Positions 1 through 7,564 of a stretch of 64,000 nt of DNA are shown one piece after another (position 1 is the first letter of the stretch; every line of letters starts with the position of its first letter). The stretch is from assembly GCF_000722545.1 (NCBI RefSeq), contig NZ_JNVM01000008.1, forward strand, positions 62,001 to 126,000, given 5' to 3'. The DNA is from Paenibacillus tyrphae. Lineage in GTDB: Bacteria > Bacillota > Bacilli > Paenibacillales > NBRC-103111. Under the pieces are notes generated by a model, which saw only the letters and a program-made list of their open reading frames with translations, ran no database searches and was not told where the DNA came from. The translations under genes were made by a program, and so were the position numbers.

Positions 1-288
1 TGTTACAGCCAGTATGAATACTGATAAAAATAAAACGCCTTGACATATACCACAAATTAGCAAAACCTTTTTTCTATGAAGGATGTCTATCAAAGCACCG
101 GCTACTAATCCGAAAATTAGGTAGGGTATGAATATAACCCCACGAAGCAAGGCAGCATTCGCCTCACTTGTTTTTAGCACCTCTAATGCAAAAAGAGGCA
201 AAGCTACTACTGTAAGCTGGGTACCTAACAAACTTATAGACTGTCCTAGCCAAAGCTTGTAAAAATTAAAATATTTTTTATTTTTCAT
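1..288 (-). CDS. MFS transporter, N-terminal part (runs off window)
   Basis: Reading the minus strand from an ATG at 288 gives 96 residues with no stop before the window edge. The start MKNKKYFNFYKLWLGQSIS, then a hydrophobic helix with a GTQLT motif, then a second helix followed by DILHRKK, is the pattern of the first helices and the loop 2-3 basic motif of major facilitator exporters (MFS_3/enterobactin-exporter type). An AGAGGTG ribosome binding site lies just upstream. The start overlaps the last 11 bases of the radical SAM gene, so the two are probably co-transcribed and translationally coupled. The substrate cannot be told from this fragment. Confidence 0.8.
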   Translation of the reverse strand, partial: MKNKKYFNFYKLWLGQSISLLGTQLTVVALPLFALEVLKTSEANAALLRGVIFIPYLIFGLVAGALIDILHRKKVLLICGICQGVLFLSVFILAVT

Positions 289-1162
289 AATACACCTCTG
301 ATTTTAGTTCACCCTTCTGGCTAATGAAAAGTTCATCTTCCGAAAAATACTGCCGCATTCGTTTATAAACCATTTGATAGACGGATGGATGATACCATTC
401 CTCCATTTCCAGATTTCTATATAACGCTTGTAAGCCCATCTTGTGTGTTCGTTTACCACCGCTGCCGTCCCCCATAAAATAATCGTCAATACATACTCGG
501 TTAACCAAGGGACGCAATATTTCTGCAAATCGCTCGCTACTTGGTAATACGGGTGCGATGGCAACCTGTGCAGGAATACCAAATTCAGCAAGCAGTTGGA
601 GTGTTTTAAGTCTTGCTGGAATAGGGGGAGCATAGGGCGCAAAATGCTTGCGAATATCTTCCCTATCGGTCTCTACTGTCATACTTACCCGAACTTTGGT
701 TCCCAACTGTTGCAGCATCTTCATGTCCCTGCGGACAAGCGGGCTTCGTGTTTGAACAAGCAAGAAGTCCGGGGGATTGTCCACCATAATTTCCAGTAAA
801 GACTGCGTAATTTTCTCCTTGTGTTCGATTGGTTGATAAGGGTCCGTACTGGATGACATGAAGATGGTGACCGGACCTTTGGCCTTAGCTTTGAGCAATT
901 CTTTTTGGAATGTGGGTGCAGCCTCTTTTTTAATATCTATCCAAGTCCCCCATTCCTGTTTGCGAAACGTTGAAACAGGCATTTGACGTACATAACAATA
1001 TGAACATGAAAATGCACAGCCAGTATAAGGATTTAATGTATGACTATATCCAGAAAGAAAACCACTACCTTTATTCATAAGCGTTTTAGGATATTTATAT
1101 AACAACTCTGTATTCACGTTGTCCCTCCTTTTATATGATTTAAATAATTGGTAGTTCTTCAT
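278..1162 (-). CDS. SplB-like radical SAM protein
   Basis: 294 residues. Near residue 49 lies C-x3-C-x2-C (CAFSCSYC), the radical SAM iron-sulfur motif in the spacing used by spore photoproduct lyase and its relatives, preceded by LNPYTGC. SSSTDPYQP and the VSMTVETDREDIRK segment are also typical of this SplB-like group (COG1533). Members without the full spore photoproduct lyase C-terminus are common and mostly uncharacterised, so a DNA-photoproduct role is only a possibility. It is shorter than true SplB (about 340 residues). The gene overlaps the MFS gene downstream, and a tiny ORF with its own ribosome binding site lies upstream. A DNA-repair theme is supported by the nearby alkylation-repair protein on the other strand. 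Confidence 0.85.
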   Translation of the reverse strand: MKNYQLFKSYKRRDNVNTELLYKYPKTLMNKGSGFLSGYSHTLNPYTGCAFSCSYCYVRQMPVSTFRKQEWGTWIDIKKEAAPTFQKELLKAKAKGPVTIFMSSSTDPYQPIEHKEKITQSLLEIMVDNPPDFLLVQTRSPLVRRDMKMLQQLGTKVRVSMTVETDREDIRKHFAPYAPPIPARLKTLQLLAEFGIPAQVAIAPVLPSSERFAEILRPLVNRVCIDDYFMGDGSGGKRTHKMGLQALYRNLEMEEWYHPSVYQMVYKRMRQYFSEDELFISQKGELKSEVYYEK

Positions 1163-1189
1163 GGTTTATTTTGAATAGGCTTGCACCTT

Positions 1190-1315
1190 TTACATGGATG
1201 GAAGTTCTCCTATAGAATTTGTCATTGTATGATGCATCATTTTGTACGATAGCCCGCCATCTCTCATCAGTAAAATTGACTTTGTCTGTTGCTGTTGGCT
1301 TATTTTGTTTTTCAT
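1190..1315 (-). CDS. small ORF, 41 residues, strong RBS
   Basis: The ORF starts at an ATG (1313-1315) preceded by GGAGGTGATTAC, a near-perfect ribosome binding site, and runs for 41 codons. The product begins MKNKISQQQQTKSILL and has no membrane segment or motif I recognise. It lies 27 bp upstream of the radical SAM gene on the same strand, so it could be a leader peptide or a small partner protein. The longer frame that extends upstream of this ATG lacks a ribosome binding site. Assignment rests on the RBS only. Confidence 0.4.
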   Translation of the reverse strand: MKNKISQQQQTKSILLMRDGGLSYKMMHHTMTNSIGELPSM

Positions 1316-1522
1316 GTAATCACCTCCGCGGAAAACTAGTATAAACCAAAATTCATCATTTGTACGGATTTGGGAACATAAGAGCAAGATTACAAAATCA
1401 AATAAAAGCAATGTATGATAAAAATATATTAGAGTTATGTATGGCAAAACAGGAGGAATTTCATGTTTGCGATTTCCTACCGCTTTTCCAATCGATGATA
1501 GTTAAATACCAGGAGGATACGG

Positions 1523-2206
1523 ATGAAAAATACAATTAGAACACAAATATCTGAACTTATTGATCCAGAATATCAAAAATTTTCAGCAGCACTCATACCT
1601 AATATTGATAATGTTTTGGGTATTCGACTACCTGAACTACGCAAAATAGCAAAGAAGATTGCAAAGGATGATTGGCGTACTTATCTAAAAACAGCCGAAG
1701 ATGAATATTTTGAGGAAATTATGTTACAAGGTATGGTTATTGGCTATGTTAAAACGGATATTAATGACCAATTATCTTATGTAGCTTCTTTCGTACCCAA
1801 CATAGATAATTGGTCAGTTTGCGATAGTTTCTGCATAGGACTTAAATTTACCAAAGAACATAGAGAGCATGTATGGGAATTCTTACAACCTTATCTTTCA
1901 TCAAAAAATGAATATGAAGTTCGCTTTGGCGTAGTCATGCTTTTAGACTTTTATATTGAATATGAGTACATTAGTAAAGTTCTAAATCTACTCGATAACA
2001 CAAAACATAATGGTTTTTACGCAAAAATGGCTGTTGCTTGGGCGGTATCTATCTGCTATATAAAATTCCCTGATTTAACATTGGACTATTTAAAACATAA
2101 TACTCTCGATGATTTTACTTATAATAAAGCTTTACAAAAAATTACAGAATCTTATCGTGTAGATAAAGAAACGAAAGCTCTCATTCGTAGTATGAAACGG
2201 AAATAA
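1523..2206 (+). CDS. DNA alkylation repair protein, AlkD-like
   Basis: 227 residues with the all-helical HEAT-like repeat pattern of the AlkD/AlkC superfamily (PF08713): LGIRLPELRKIAKKI near residues 32-46, the FVPNIDNWSVCD segment near 90-101, and the RFGVVMLLDFY helix near 135. NWSVCD carries the W and D that line the DNA-lesion pocket in this family. These monofunctional glycosylases excise cationic N3- and N7-alkylpurines without flipping the base. The start is fixed by GGAGG (1512-1516). It is a monocistronic gene, divergent from the radical SAM cluster. Length fits the family (about 220-240). Confidence 0.85.
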   Translation: MKNTIRTQISELIDPEYQKFSAALIPNIDNVLGIRLPELRKIAKKIAKDDWRTYLKTAEDEYFEEIMLQGMVIGYVKTDINDQLSYVASFVPNIDNWSVCDSFCIGLKFTKEHREHVWEFLQPYLSSKNEYEVRFGVVMLLDFYIEYEYISKVLNLLDNTKHNGFYAKMAVAWAVSICYIKFPDLTLDYLKHNTLDDFTYNKALQKITESYRVDKETKALIRSMKRK

Positions 2207-2378
2207 ATTAGCACGTGTATTTTTCCTGCTTTTATTTATTATTCAGATGCACCTCGGTCCTCCCGATGTCCAGAATCCTACCTAGATTAGGCTAATGTCA
2301 TTAGTACATTTTCGGGCTATTGTCATATATTATTATTGCCTAGAAAGGATACCAAATCTTAAAAAGGAGTGTGTTATT

Positions 2379-2582
2379 TTGTCCGGAACGGATAATTTAC
2401 AAAATAGGTCTTACGATCCTGAGCAAATGGCTGGTTATCATTTTGTGAAAGCCGAACATTTTGAGCGAATGAAGATGGCTTGTGCGGGCAATCCTCCGTT
2501 GTTTTACCAATATGCCGAGCAGGAATATTTCCACAAAGCTCTTGCACACCGTTATAAAGGTATGGTTGGCTGGATGCAATAG
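2379..2582 (+). CDS. hypothetical protein, 67 residues
   Basis: Starts at TTG (2379) nine bases after AAAGGAG and encodes MSGTDNLQNRSYDPEQMAGY and so on, ending KGMVGWMQ. It is charged, contains several aromatic residues and no membrane helix. I do not recognise the family. The 120 bp after its stop read, in another frame, like the end of a different protein (see next entry), so this could be a complete small gene or the 5' part of a decayed one. Confidence 0.45.
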   Translation: MSGTDNLQNRSYDPEQMAGYHFVKAEHFERMKMACAGNPPLFYQYAEQEYFHKALAHRYKGMVGWMQ

Positions 2583-2703
2583 TGACGAGACACCACTGAA
2601 TGGCACCCATACCTATACTCTACAAGCCACAGGGAATGGTTTATCGGGTAACCAAACAATTACTAACTTTGCTGGACTTACAGCCGGTGTTCTAAGCACT
2701 TAG
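2583..2703 (+). pseudogene. possible C-terminal remnant of a surface/exported protein
   Basis: In the frame ending at TAG 2701-2703 the text reads SDETPLNGTHTYTLQATGNG followed by LSGNQTITNFAGLTAGV, rich in T, N and G like the beta-sandwich tail of an exported protein. It has no start or ribosome binding site of its own and abuts the 67-residue ORF in a different frame, so it looks like gene debris. It is directly followed by a good terminator. Weakly supported. Confidence 0.25.
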
Positions 2704-2720
2704 TTATATGAATAACGTTA

Positions 2721-2758
2721 AAAAGAGTCCTTGACCACTGGCCGGGACTCCTTTTTTT
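2721..2758 (+). terminator. Rho-independent terminator
   Basis: GAGTCC (2725-2730) pairs with GGACTC (2745-2750) and is followed by a run of T. It ends transcription of the 2379-2703 region. Confidence 0.75.
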
Positions 2759-2891
2759 CTGTGTTTAGCCCCCGACTCCATGATCGTCAAGGACGTAAAT
2801 ATAATTAAAAAAAGTCGTGACATCAGGCATTTGCAAAAATTTATGTAAAAGATATGACATGTTCAATCCTCTCTTCCAGCGCTTTGTTAAT

Positions 2892-3350
2892 CTATAGGTC
2901 TCTAATTAATTTACTGACCCATGCTGGAGAACATCCCAAGATTTTGGCTAACTCTTTTTGTGAGGCTCTAGGGTTTTCCTTCATCGCTTGATGTAGCCGA
3001 TCCAATGCTTTTTTTCTTCTTGAAGTATATTCTTTCTTGTTTCTCTCACTTGCTCGTTCACGTTCTACCCGCGCCAAGAAAACCTGAAGCTCCGGAAGGC
3101 TTTGAATACAGGACATACAAATATAAAATTTTTTGAAGTAAATGGCTTGTTTCTCACTCAAACAAAACAAACATTCTTTGCTATGATATCTATAAACCAT
3201 AATCGCCTTTCTCTCGTCATCGCAAAAATACTCCGTCTGAACATTGGGATTAAGATTCAACATACGCCTAAGCTCCGTAGGAATTACGATTCTACCTACA
3301 TTGTCAACCACTCTAACAATTCCAGTTCTTCTATCCTCTTGCATAAGCAC
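2892..3350 (-). CDS. AbrB-type transition regulator with zinc ribbon and HTH
   Basis: 152 residues. Residues about 10-50 are a SpoVT/AbrB swapped-hairpin DNA-binding domain (GIVRVVDNVGRIVIPTELRR). Residues about 59-80 hold C-x2-C and C-x2-C (CLFC, CMSC), a likely zinc ribbon. The C-terminus (about 115-152) is a helix-turn-helix: ASQKELAKILGCSPAWVSKL. Canonical AbrB is about 95 residues and has neither of the last two parts, so this is a three-module regulator. It probably controls stationary-phase or differentiation genes, which is inference from the AbrB domain. The Spo0E-like gene lies 20 bp upstream on the same strand and may be in the same transcript. Confidence 0.8.
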   Translation of the reverse strand: MLMQEDRRTGIVRVVDNVGRIVIPTELRRMLNLNPNVQTEYFCDDERKAIMVYRYHSKECLFCLSEKQAIYFKKFYICMSCIQSLPELQVFLARVERERASERNKKEYTSRRKKALDRLHQAMKENPRASQKELAKILGCSPAWVSKLIRDL

Positions 3351-3370
3351 ACCTCAAACAAAAACGATTT

Positions 3371-3592
3371 CTAGCTCACACATCGCATTTTTCGAATTTG
3401 AGCAACTAAAACGTATGTATCTAATTGTTGACTCAACTGGACCACATATTCACTCGTTAAGCCTTCGCCTTGCTGTACCGCCTCTTTCATTTGGTTCCGA
3501 ATGTTTTTCATGGCATTGAGTAACGCACCATCGTCTAAATTGTTTAGTCCAAGGGTTACACAAGCCTCCTTTCCATTCGCTAACATGGTCAT
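3371..3592 (-). CDS. Spo0E-like aspartyl-phosphate phosphatase
   Basis: 73 residues. The pattern IRNQMKEAVQQGEGLTSEYV followed by VQLSQQLDTYVL is the two-helix Spo0E fold with its SQ-x-LD signature (PF09388). The Asp of SQQLD is the conserved residue near the phosphoaspartate in Spo0A~P. Family members dephosphorylate Spo0A~P and delay sporulation. A GGGG ribosome binding site precedes ATG 3592. The N-terminal 28 residues are longer than in most Spo0E proteins (50-85 in total). It sits between AbrB-type and RRNPP-like regulators. Confidence 0.75.
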   Translation of the reverse strand: MTMLANGKEACVTLGLNNLDDGALLNAMKNIRNQMKEAVQQGEGLTSEYVVQLSQQLDTYVLVAQIRKMRCVS

Positions 3593-3704
3593 ATGGCAGT
3601 CCCCTTTTTTAAACTATTGCAATTTTATTTTTTCACAAAATTAACTGTACCATACATCTCATAAAAAACTTGTAATTCCATTTTGTGCAACTTCAAAAAA
3701 TAAA

Positions 3705-3730
3705 AAAACAGGTTTATAATCACCTGTTTT
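3705..3730 (-). terminator. terminator of the XRE-TPR gene
   Basis: AAAACAGGT and ACCTGTTTT form a 9-bp stem with an 8-base loop. On the minus strand it is followed by a T-rich tract, 60 bp after the stop of the 3791-5020 gene. Confidence 0.7.
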
Positions 3731-3790
3731 GACCGAAAAACATTTATTTATAATGACTTATATTCATTCATTCCGGCCGTTACATCTACT

Positions 3791-5020
3791 TTAACCTCTT
3801 CCAATAACGTCTTCACCGACAAGTTGATCACTCTGATGATTCAAACGAGATGCAATAAGACCGACTTCGTGGAACATTTCCGCCAAGTTATCAGCCGTGA
3901 TCTTTTTGCTCTTTACCTGTTGACCAAGCAAGCCGATACTAAGTTGGTAATATCCTTTATATCTTTGCAATTTTCCAATAGACGCCAACTTCTGTGGCGT
4001 TAGTGGCTGTTTAGGTAAAAACTCTTTTTCCCTTTCCAATATTTCTTCAATAGATTTAAAATCCCCCAATTGAAAATAAATTTCAAGTAGTTCATCTGCA
4101 ATGTGTATCTTATTATCCAAGCTGACCTCGTCCATATATTTTTTAAGCAACGGTATAGCAATATCAAACTCTTTCTTTCGTGCTTTTGTTAAGGCCCGAG
4201 TAATCTTGGCGGATTCGATAACAAAATCATTCTTCATGTTTTCAAAAGTATCCAGGTGCTTCTCAACCGCATCGTAATCTTTTAATTGCGAATATGAATT
4301 AATCATCGTCAAATAGGCCCTCGCTTTAAGTTCAGTATCTTCTTTTTCTAGCGGAAGACCTTCCTCACAGAGTTGTATGCTTTCTTTAAACCTTTTGATG
4401 TTATATGCATGTAAAACCATTCTAAAATAATAAGTAGTTTTCTCCTCACGTGATAAAAAATTAGTGTAGTGTAAAATTTCTTGGCCTGATTGAAAGGATT
4501 CTTCCAATTTTTCGAAATCGTTCCTCTCAATCAAATACTTTTGAAGCAGCCCTTTGGCTACGTAATACGGCACTCCGCGTTCTCTGGAATACTTTATGAT
4601 TATTGCATAAAGCGATATTTTCAGTGAATCATGGTTTACTGTTCTGGTAAAGTCAAACAATCGCTGAAGCGATTCTTCCGTCTTTACCGTATGCAACTCC
4701 AATATCCGCGCCCCCACTTTCGGAACTAGCAAAAAGCTCTCTTCGCAGGTAGTCACCTCTTCGAGTACTTCAAACAAAGTGTTAATCCGGTTTTCTTCTT
4801 CAAGGTAACACTCCATAATCTCGGAATACTGTGCAGGAAAAGCTGTAGCTATAGCCTTCAAATTTTTAAATTCTAGCCGCTTTGTTTCCCCGCGTTCTAT
4901 TCGATTTAGCACACTTTTACTTACCCCTGTCAGCTCCTCGAGTTCTGCGTATGTCAAATTTTTCTCTTTTCTAAGTTGGAAGATAATATCTGAGATGGTT
5001 TTTAATTTAACGCCCACCAT
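3791..5020 (-). CDS. XRE-family regulator with TPR repeats (RRNPP-like)
   Basis: 409 residues. Residues about 8-65 form an XRE helix-turn-helix (FQLRKEKNLTYAELEELTGV, VLNRIERGE). The rest is a helical array resembling tetratricopeptide repeats: paired helices such as EEKTTYYFRMVLHAYNIKRF, KARAYLTMINSYSQLKDYDA and IHIADELLEIYFQLGDFKSI. This HTH-plus-TPR architecture is that of RRNPP peptide-responsive regulators (PlcR, NprR, Rap/AimR relatives), which bind short exported peptides in the TPR groove. No obvious pro-peptide gene follows it. The divergent gene at 5328 encodes an exported protein and is the natural first target candidate. The start is supported by GGAAGG upstream. Confidence 0.75.
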   Translation of the reverse strand: MVGVKLKTISDIIFQLRKEKNLTYAELEELTGVSKSVLNRIERGETKRLEFKNLKAIATAFPAQYSEIMECYLEEENRINTLFEVLEEVTTCEESFLLVPKVGARILELHTVKTEESLQRLFDFTRTVNHDSLKISLYAIIIKYSRERGVPYYVAKGLLQKYLIERNDFEKLEESFQSGQEILHYTNFLSREEKTTYYFRMVLHAYNIKRFKESIQLCEEGLPLEKEDTELKARAYLTMINSYSQLKDYDAVEKHLDTFENMKNDFVIESAKITRALTKARKKEFDIAIPLLKKYMDEVSLDNKIHIADELLEIYFQLGDFKSIEEILEREKEFLPKQPLTPQKLASIGKLQRYKGYYQLSIGLLGQQVKSKKITADNLAEMFHEVGLIASRLNHQSDQLVGEDVIGRG

Positions 5021-5327
5021 AGCACATAACCTTCCTTTTAAATGTATAATTTTACAATTTTCAATTATAGCAAAGTAAGTTTCGTCTTACAATTAATTGA
5101 TTTCCTCGGCCTAAATTCTTACATGAAATACAACGATTCGATAAACTTCTACAAAGCTTAACTGTTATTTGGTAATCACTGTAATCACTTGTACATTTTG
5201 AGGAAATTACAGAAACAAAAATAGACGTTCATTCCTATCCCATATTTTGTGTCATTGTGTTAAATTATGTTCGAACAAGCCAATCGGCCGACCATTGTTC
5301 AAAATATTTTTTGAAGGAGCGGTTTGA
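5021..5327. promoter_or_regulatory. divergent intergenic region with a tandem 9-mer
   Basis: This 307-bp AT-rich spacer separates the XRE-TPR regulator from the secreted-protein gene. GTAATCACT occurs twice back to back at 5172-5189, a possible operator. TAAATTATG near 5262 may be part of a promoter for the secreted protein, but I could not pair it with a convincing -35. No further gene is visible. Confidence 0.35.
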
Positions 5328-6077
5328 ATGACTTTATCAATGACGAATGGTTTCAAAAAAGTAACGCTTTGGCCGCTCGTTGTATGCATTATTTTGGCGA
5401 TGTTTTCCACCGTTGCATCTGCTGCCCCTAGTCAAAGCAACTCCTTAACGGTTTCCGGGCATGTGGAATATTTGACGGAGAAACAAAAGACTGATCCCGG
5501 CGCAACTGAGGTATTGAAAAAATTCAAAGCTCTTTCTTCCTACGATCAAGAAAAATTTTTGAAAGTTCTTCTTCAATCCTCTGAAATTGGGAAAGCGTTA
5601 GAACTCAAAAATCAGACTGTGATGATTGAGGGGGTACCAGTAGAAACAAAAGCTACTTTTGTTTCTGACCTACCTAATACGTTGAATGCTCAATGGGAGT
5701 CAACTATATTAGGTGTTAGCATTACAACTTTTTACCTGACACTTACGTACAGGTTCGATCTCGCTAATGGTGGGCGTGTCACAAAAGTTGTCGATGCCAA
5801 TGGAGCACACCGAAATTATAACCCCGGGGTTATTATCAGCGAGTCTGGGTCCGCATCAAAGGAGACTTCCGGCAGCGAAGCATATGCAAGGCAGAATTGG
5901 ACGGCAAAAATGGTTCCCGCTGGAGGCTTCGTTGAATATGCTCTTATCGGCTATTTAAAAGGGGATGGGAATGCAGGATATGCCAAATTTGAAGGGATTA
6001 CTCCAGCTCTCAACAACATCAATAAAGGCATTTGGCAGCAAATTTGGTATAATGATAGCACCCATACCTTGAAATAA
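5328..6077 (+). CDS. exported protein of unknown function
   Basis: 249 residues. A signal peptide is clear: basic N-region, hydrophobic WPLVVCIILAMFSTVASA, likely cleavage after ASA near residue 33. The mature part starts with a segment containing VEYLTEKQKTDPGATEVLKK and a helical stretch, then a Thr/Ser-rich region likely to form beta strands (TTFYLTLTYRF, GGRVTKVV). There are no cysteines in the mature part. I do not recognise the family; a secreted peptide, toxin or matrix-like role is conjecture. The start is set by GAAGGAG (5313-5319). It is divergent from the RRNPP-like regulator and is followed after 16 bp by a tiny membrane-protein ORF, suggesting an operon. Confidence 0.7.
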   Translation: MTLSMTNGFKKVTLWPLVVCIILAMFSTVASAAPSQSNSLTVSGHVEYLTEKQKTDPGATEVLKKFKALSSYDQEKFLKVLLQSSEIGKALELKNQTVMIEGVPVETKATFVSDLPNTLNAQWESTILGVSITTFYLTLTYRFDLANGGRVTKVVDANGAHRNYNPGVIISESGSASKETSGSEAYARQNWTAKMVPAGGFVEYALIGYLKGDGNAGYAKFEGITPALNNINKGIWQQIWYNDSTHTLK

Positions 6078-6093
6078 TTGGGAGGTTCTTTAG

Positions 6094-6252
6094 ATAGAAT
6101 ACCATCTTATATATTGGCTTTCGCTTGCGCTTGTAAACACAGGGCTTGCTCAAAGTAAGAATCTGAATGGATTATTCTGGTTTTTCATTTCTCTTATTAT
6201 CGGTCCGCTTGCTACCTTGGCATTGGTAATTAATTTTAAGAGAAAACGCTAG
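6094..6252 (+). CDS. small membrane protein, apparent ATA start
   Basis: 52 codons from ATA 6094 to TAG 6252, eight bases after GGGAGG (6080-6085), 16 bp downstream of the exported protein. The product contains LAQSKNLNGLFWFFISLIIG followed by PLATLALVINFKRKR. That matches the widespread pattern of tiny membrane proteins with 'SKGR-x-GFGWFLLGLLFGPLA'. No ATG, GTG or TTG is available in frame after the RBS, so initiation at AUA is implied unless the base is a sequencing error. A terminator follows at once. Confidence 0.5.
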   Translation: MEYHLIYWLSLALVNTGLAQSKNLNGLFWFFISLIIGPLATLALVINFKRKR

Positions 6253-6253
6253 A

Positions 6254-6295
6254 AACAAGGGTCACTATTGCTTATATTGCGGTGTGACCCTTGTT
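6254..6295 (+). terminator. Rho-independent terminator
   Basis: AACAAGGGTCAC and GTGACCCTTGTT form a near-perfect 12-bp stem followed by CTTTA. It directly follows the small membrane ORF. Confidence 0.7.
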
Positions 6296-6468
6296 CTTTA
6301 AATTCTATGTTGTTGGTTGCCCGGACGCCTTCCGCAGCTCATAAGAGATTCGCGCCCCCCGTATTTAACATAGGCTTCTCCCCCCTTCGTACATTTGGTG
6401 GTCGGCTTCGAAGGATGCAAAATATTATTACCACAGGGTTAGCTGACATACGGAAAGGAATGATCTAA

Positions 6469-6636
6469 ATTTTTGCGACTATAATGCTTATCTTCTTTTT
6501 AGTCAGCATGTTGTCGTTGGGAATAGCATACTATAAGATCCGCAACACTCCGTATGCGAAGTTAATTTTACTGAGTATTATACTGACCTTTATTGGATAT
6601 TGTGTTACTTTCTATTTTATTTTCTTCAACGAATGA
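6469..6636 (+). CDS. small membrane protein, apparent ATT start
   Basis: 55 codons from ATT 6469 to TGA 6636, nine bases after GGAAAGGA (6452-6459). The product has two hydrophobic helices: MLIFFLVSMLSLGIAYY, then KIRNTPYAK as a short basic loop, then LILLSIILTFIGYCVTFYF. The first ATG in frame (6484) has no RBS in front of it. It is the second tiny two-helix protein in this stretch with a near-cognate start codon and its own terminator. About 215 bp before it (6253-6468) contain no other convincing gene. Confidence 0.45.
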   Translation: MFATIMLIFFLVSMLSLGIAYYKIRNTPYAKLILLSIILTFIGYCVTFYFIFFNE

Positions 6637-6647
6637 GCGTAAACAAA

Positions 6648-6680
6648 GAACCTTCGCATTCCCTGCGAAGGTTCTTATTC
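6648..6680 (+). terminator. Rho-independent terminator
   Basis: GAACCTTCGCA and TGCGAAGGTTC make a perfect 11-bp stem with a 5-base loop, then TTATTCT. It ends the small membrane ORF and may also serve the convergent acetyltransferase. Confidence 0.8.
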
Positions 6681-6722
6681 TATCTACCGGGTCGATCACT
6701 GCTAAAAAAACCTTGACCGAAG

Positions 6723-7298
6723 CTAGTTCTTTCTAAGTTTGTAATACTTGTATTTCCTATTTTCAATCTCAATGTCGTTTAGAAATTCAAACCCACATTT
6801 TTGAATCACTTTATTCGATGGAAGGTTACGTATTTGAGCGATCGCAATGAGTTCCTCGACAATGGTATTATCAAACAAATACTTAACTAATCCTTTTGCA
6901 GCTTGAGTCGTGAAACCCTTGTTCCTGTGGTCTTTTGAGATCCCAAAAAAAATCTCTCTATTTGGGGGTGATACTTTATCTAACATTCCTGTACCGCAAA
7001 CACCGATAAACTGACCAGAATCTTTGGATATAATACCCAATCGCAAACGTAGTTCTCCAACATCTCCATCTTTTGATAAAGCATTTAAAAATCGTTTGTT
7101 ATCTGGTATTTCGTAATTTTTGATCCAGTCTTCCCTTTGTTCCTTAGATACATTCCAATCCATTAGAAATTCATAAAAGTGAGGTTGCCAGGTAATATTG
7201 TGGAGTTCGTCTAAATCCTCAACCCGATACTCTCTCAAAATTATATCTTTACACTCTATAGTAAAGATGTTTTTGCCCATATCTTGTGAATTACTCAT
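6723..7298 (-). CDS. GNAT acetyltransferase (RimJ/RimL-like)
   Basis: 191 residues from ATG 7298, chosen because AGGAGGATATCA precedes it; a longer frame upstream has no RBS. IILREYRVEDLDEL at the N-terminus, GELRLRLGII and FIGVCGTGML in the middle strands, IFFGISKDHRNKGFTTQAAK as the acetyl-CoA motif A, and NLPSNKVIQKCGFEF near the end give the full GNAT fold of the RimJ/RimL type. These enzymes acetylate N-terminal or side-chain amines; the substrate is unknown. Monocistronic in AT-rich DNA. Confidence 0.85.
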   Translation of the reverse strand: MSNSQDMGKNIFTIECKDIILREYRVEDLDELHNITWQPHFYEFLMDWNVSKEQREDWIKNYEIPDNKRFLNALSKDGDVGELRLRLGIISKDSGQFIGVCGTGMLDKVSPPNREIFFGISKDHRNKGFTTQAAKGLVKYLFDNTIVEELIAIAQIRNLPSNKVIQKCGFEFLNDIEIENRKYKYYKLRKN

Positions 7299-7564
7299 TG
7301 ATATCCTCCTACTGTATAGAAGGAATACAAAGCAGTGCAAGAAAAGGAATATCACAAAATGCAGGTAACCACAAGGATTCACTACATCATGTGATTAAAG
7401 ACACACTATGCTTTGCATCCTTGTAATAGTGAAAATTTATAGACAGATCAACCATTACAAAGTTGCTGGCATAGTTAATTCCCCTTTCAAATATATCCTA
7501 ACAAATTGTAGCAAAATCTAAGATTATATTCAATGAAAAACAAAGAATCGTTTCCAATTCATCT

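Noticed and set aside
6268..6468. 66-codon plus-strand ORF
   Set aside because: Begins inside a terminator hairpin, lacks an RBS, and ends where the RBS of the next small ORF begins.
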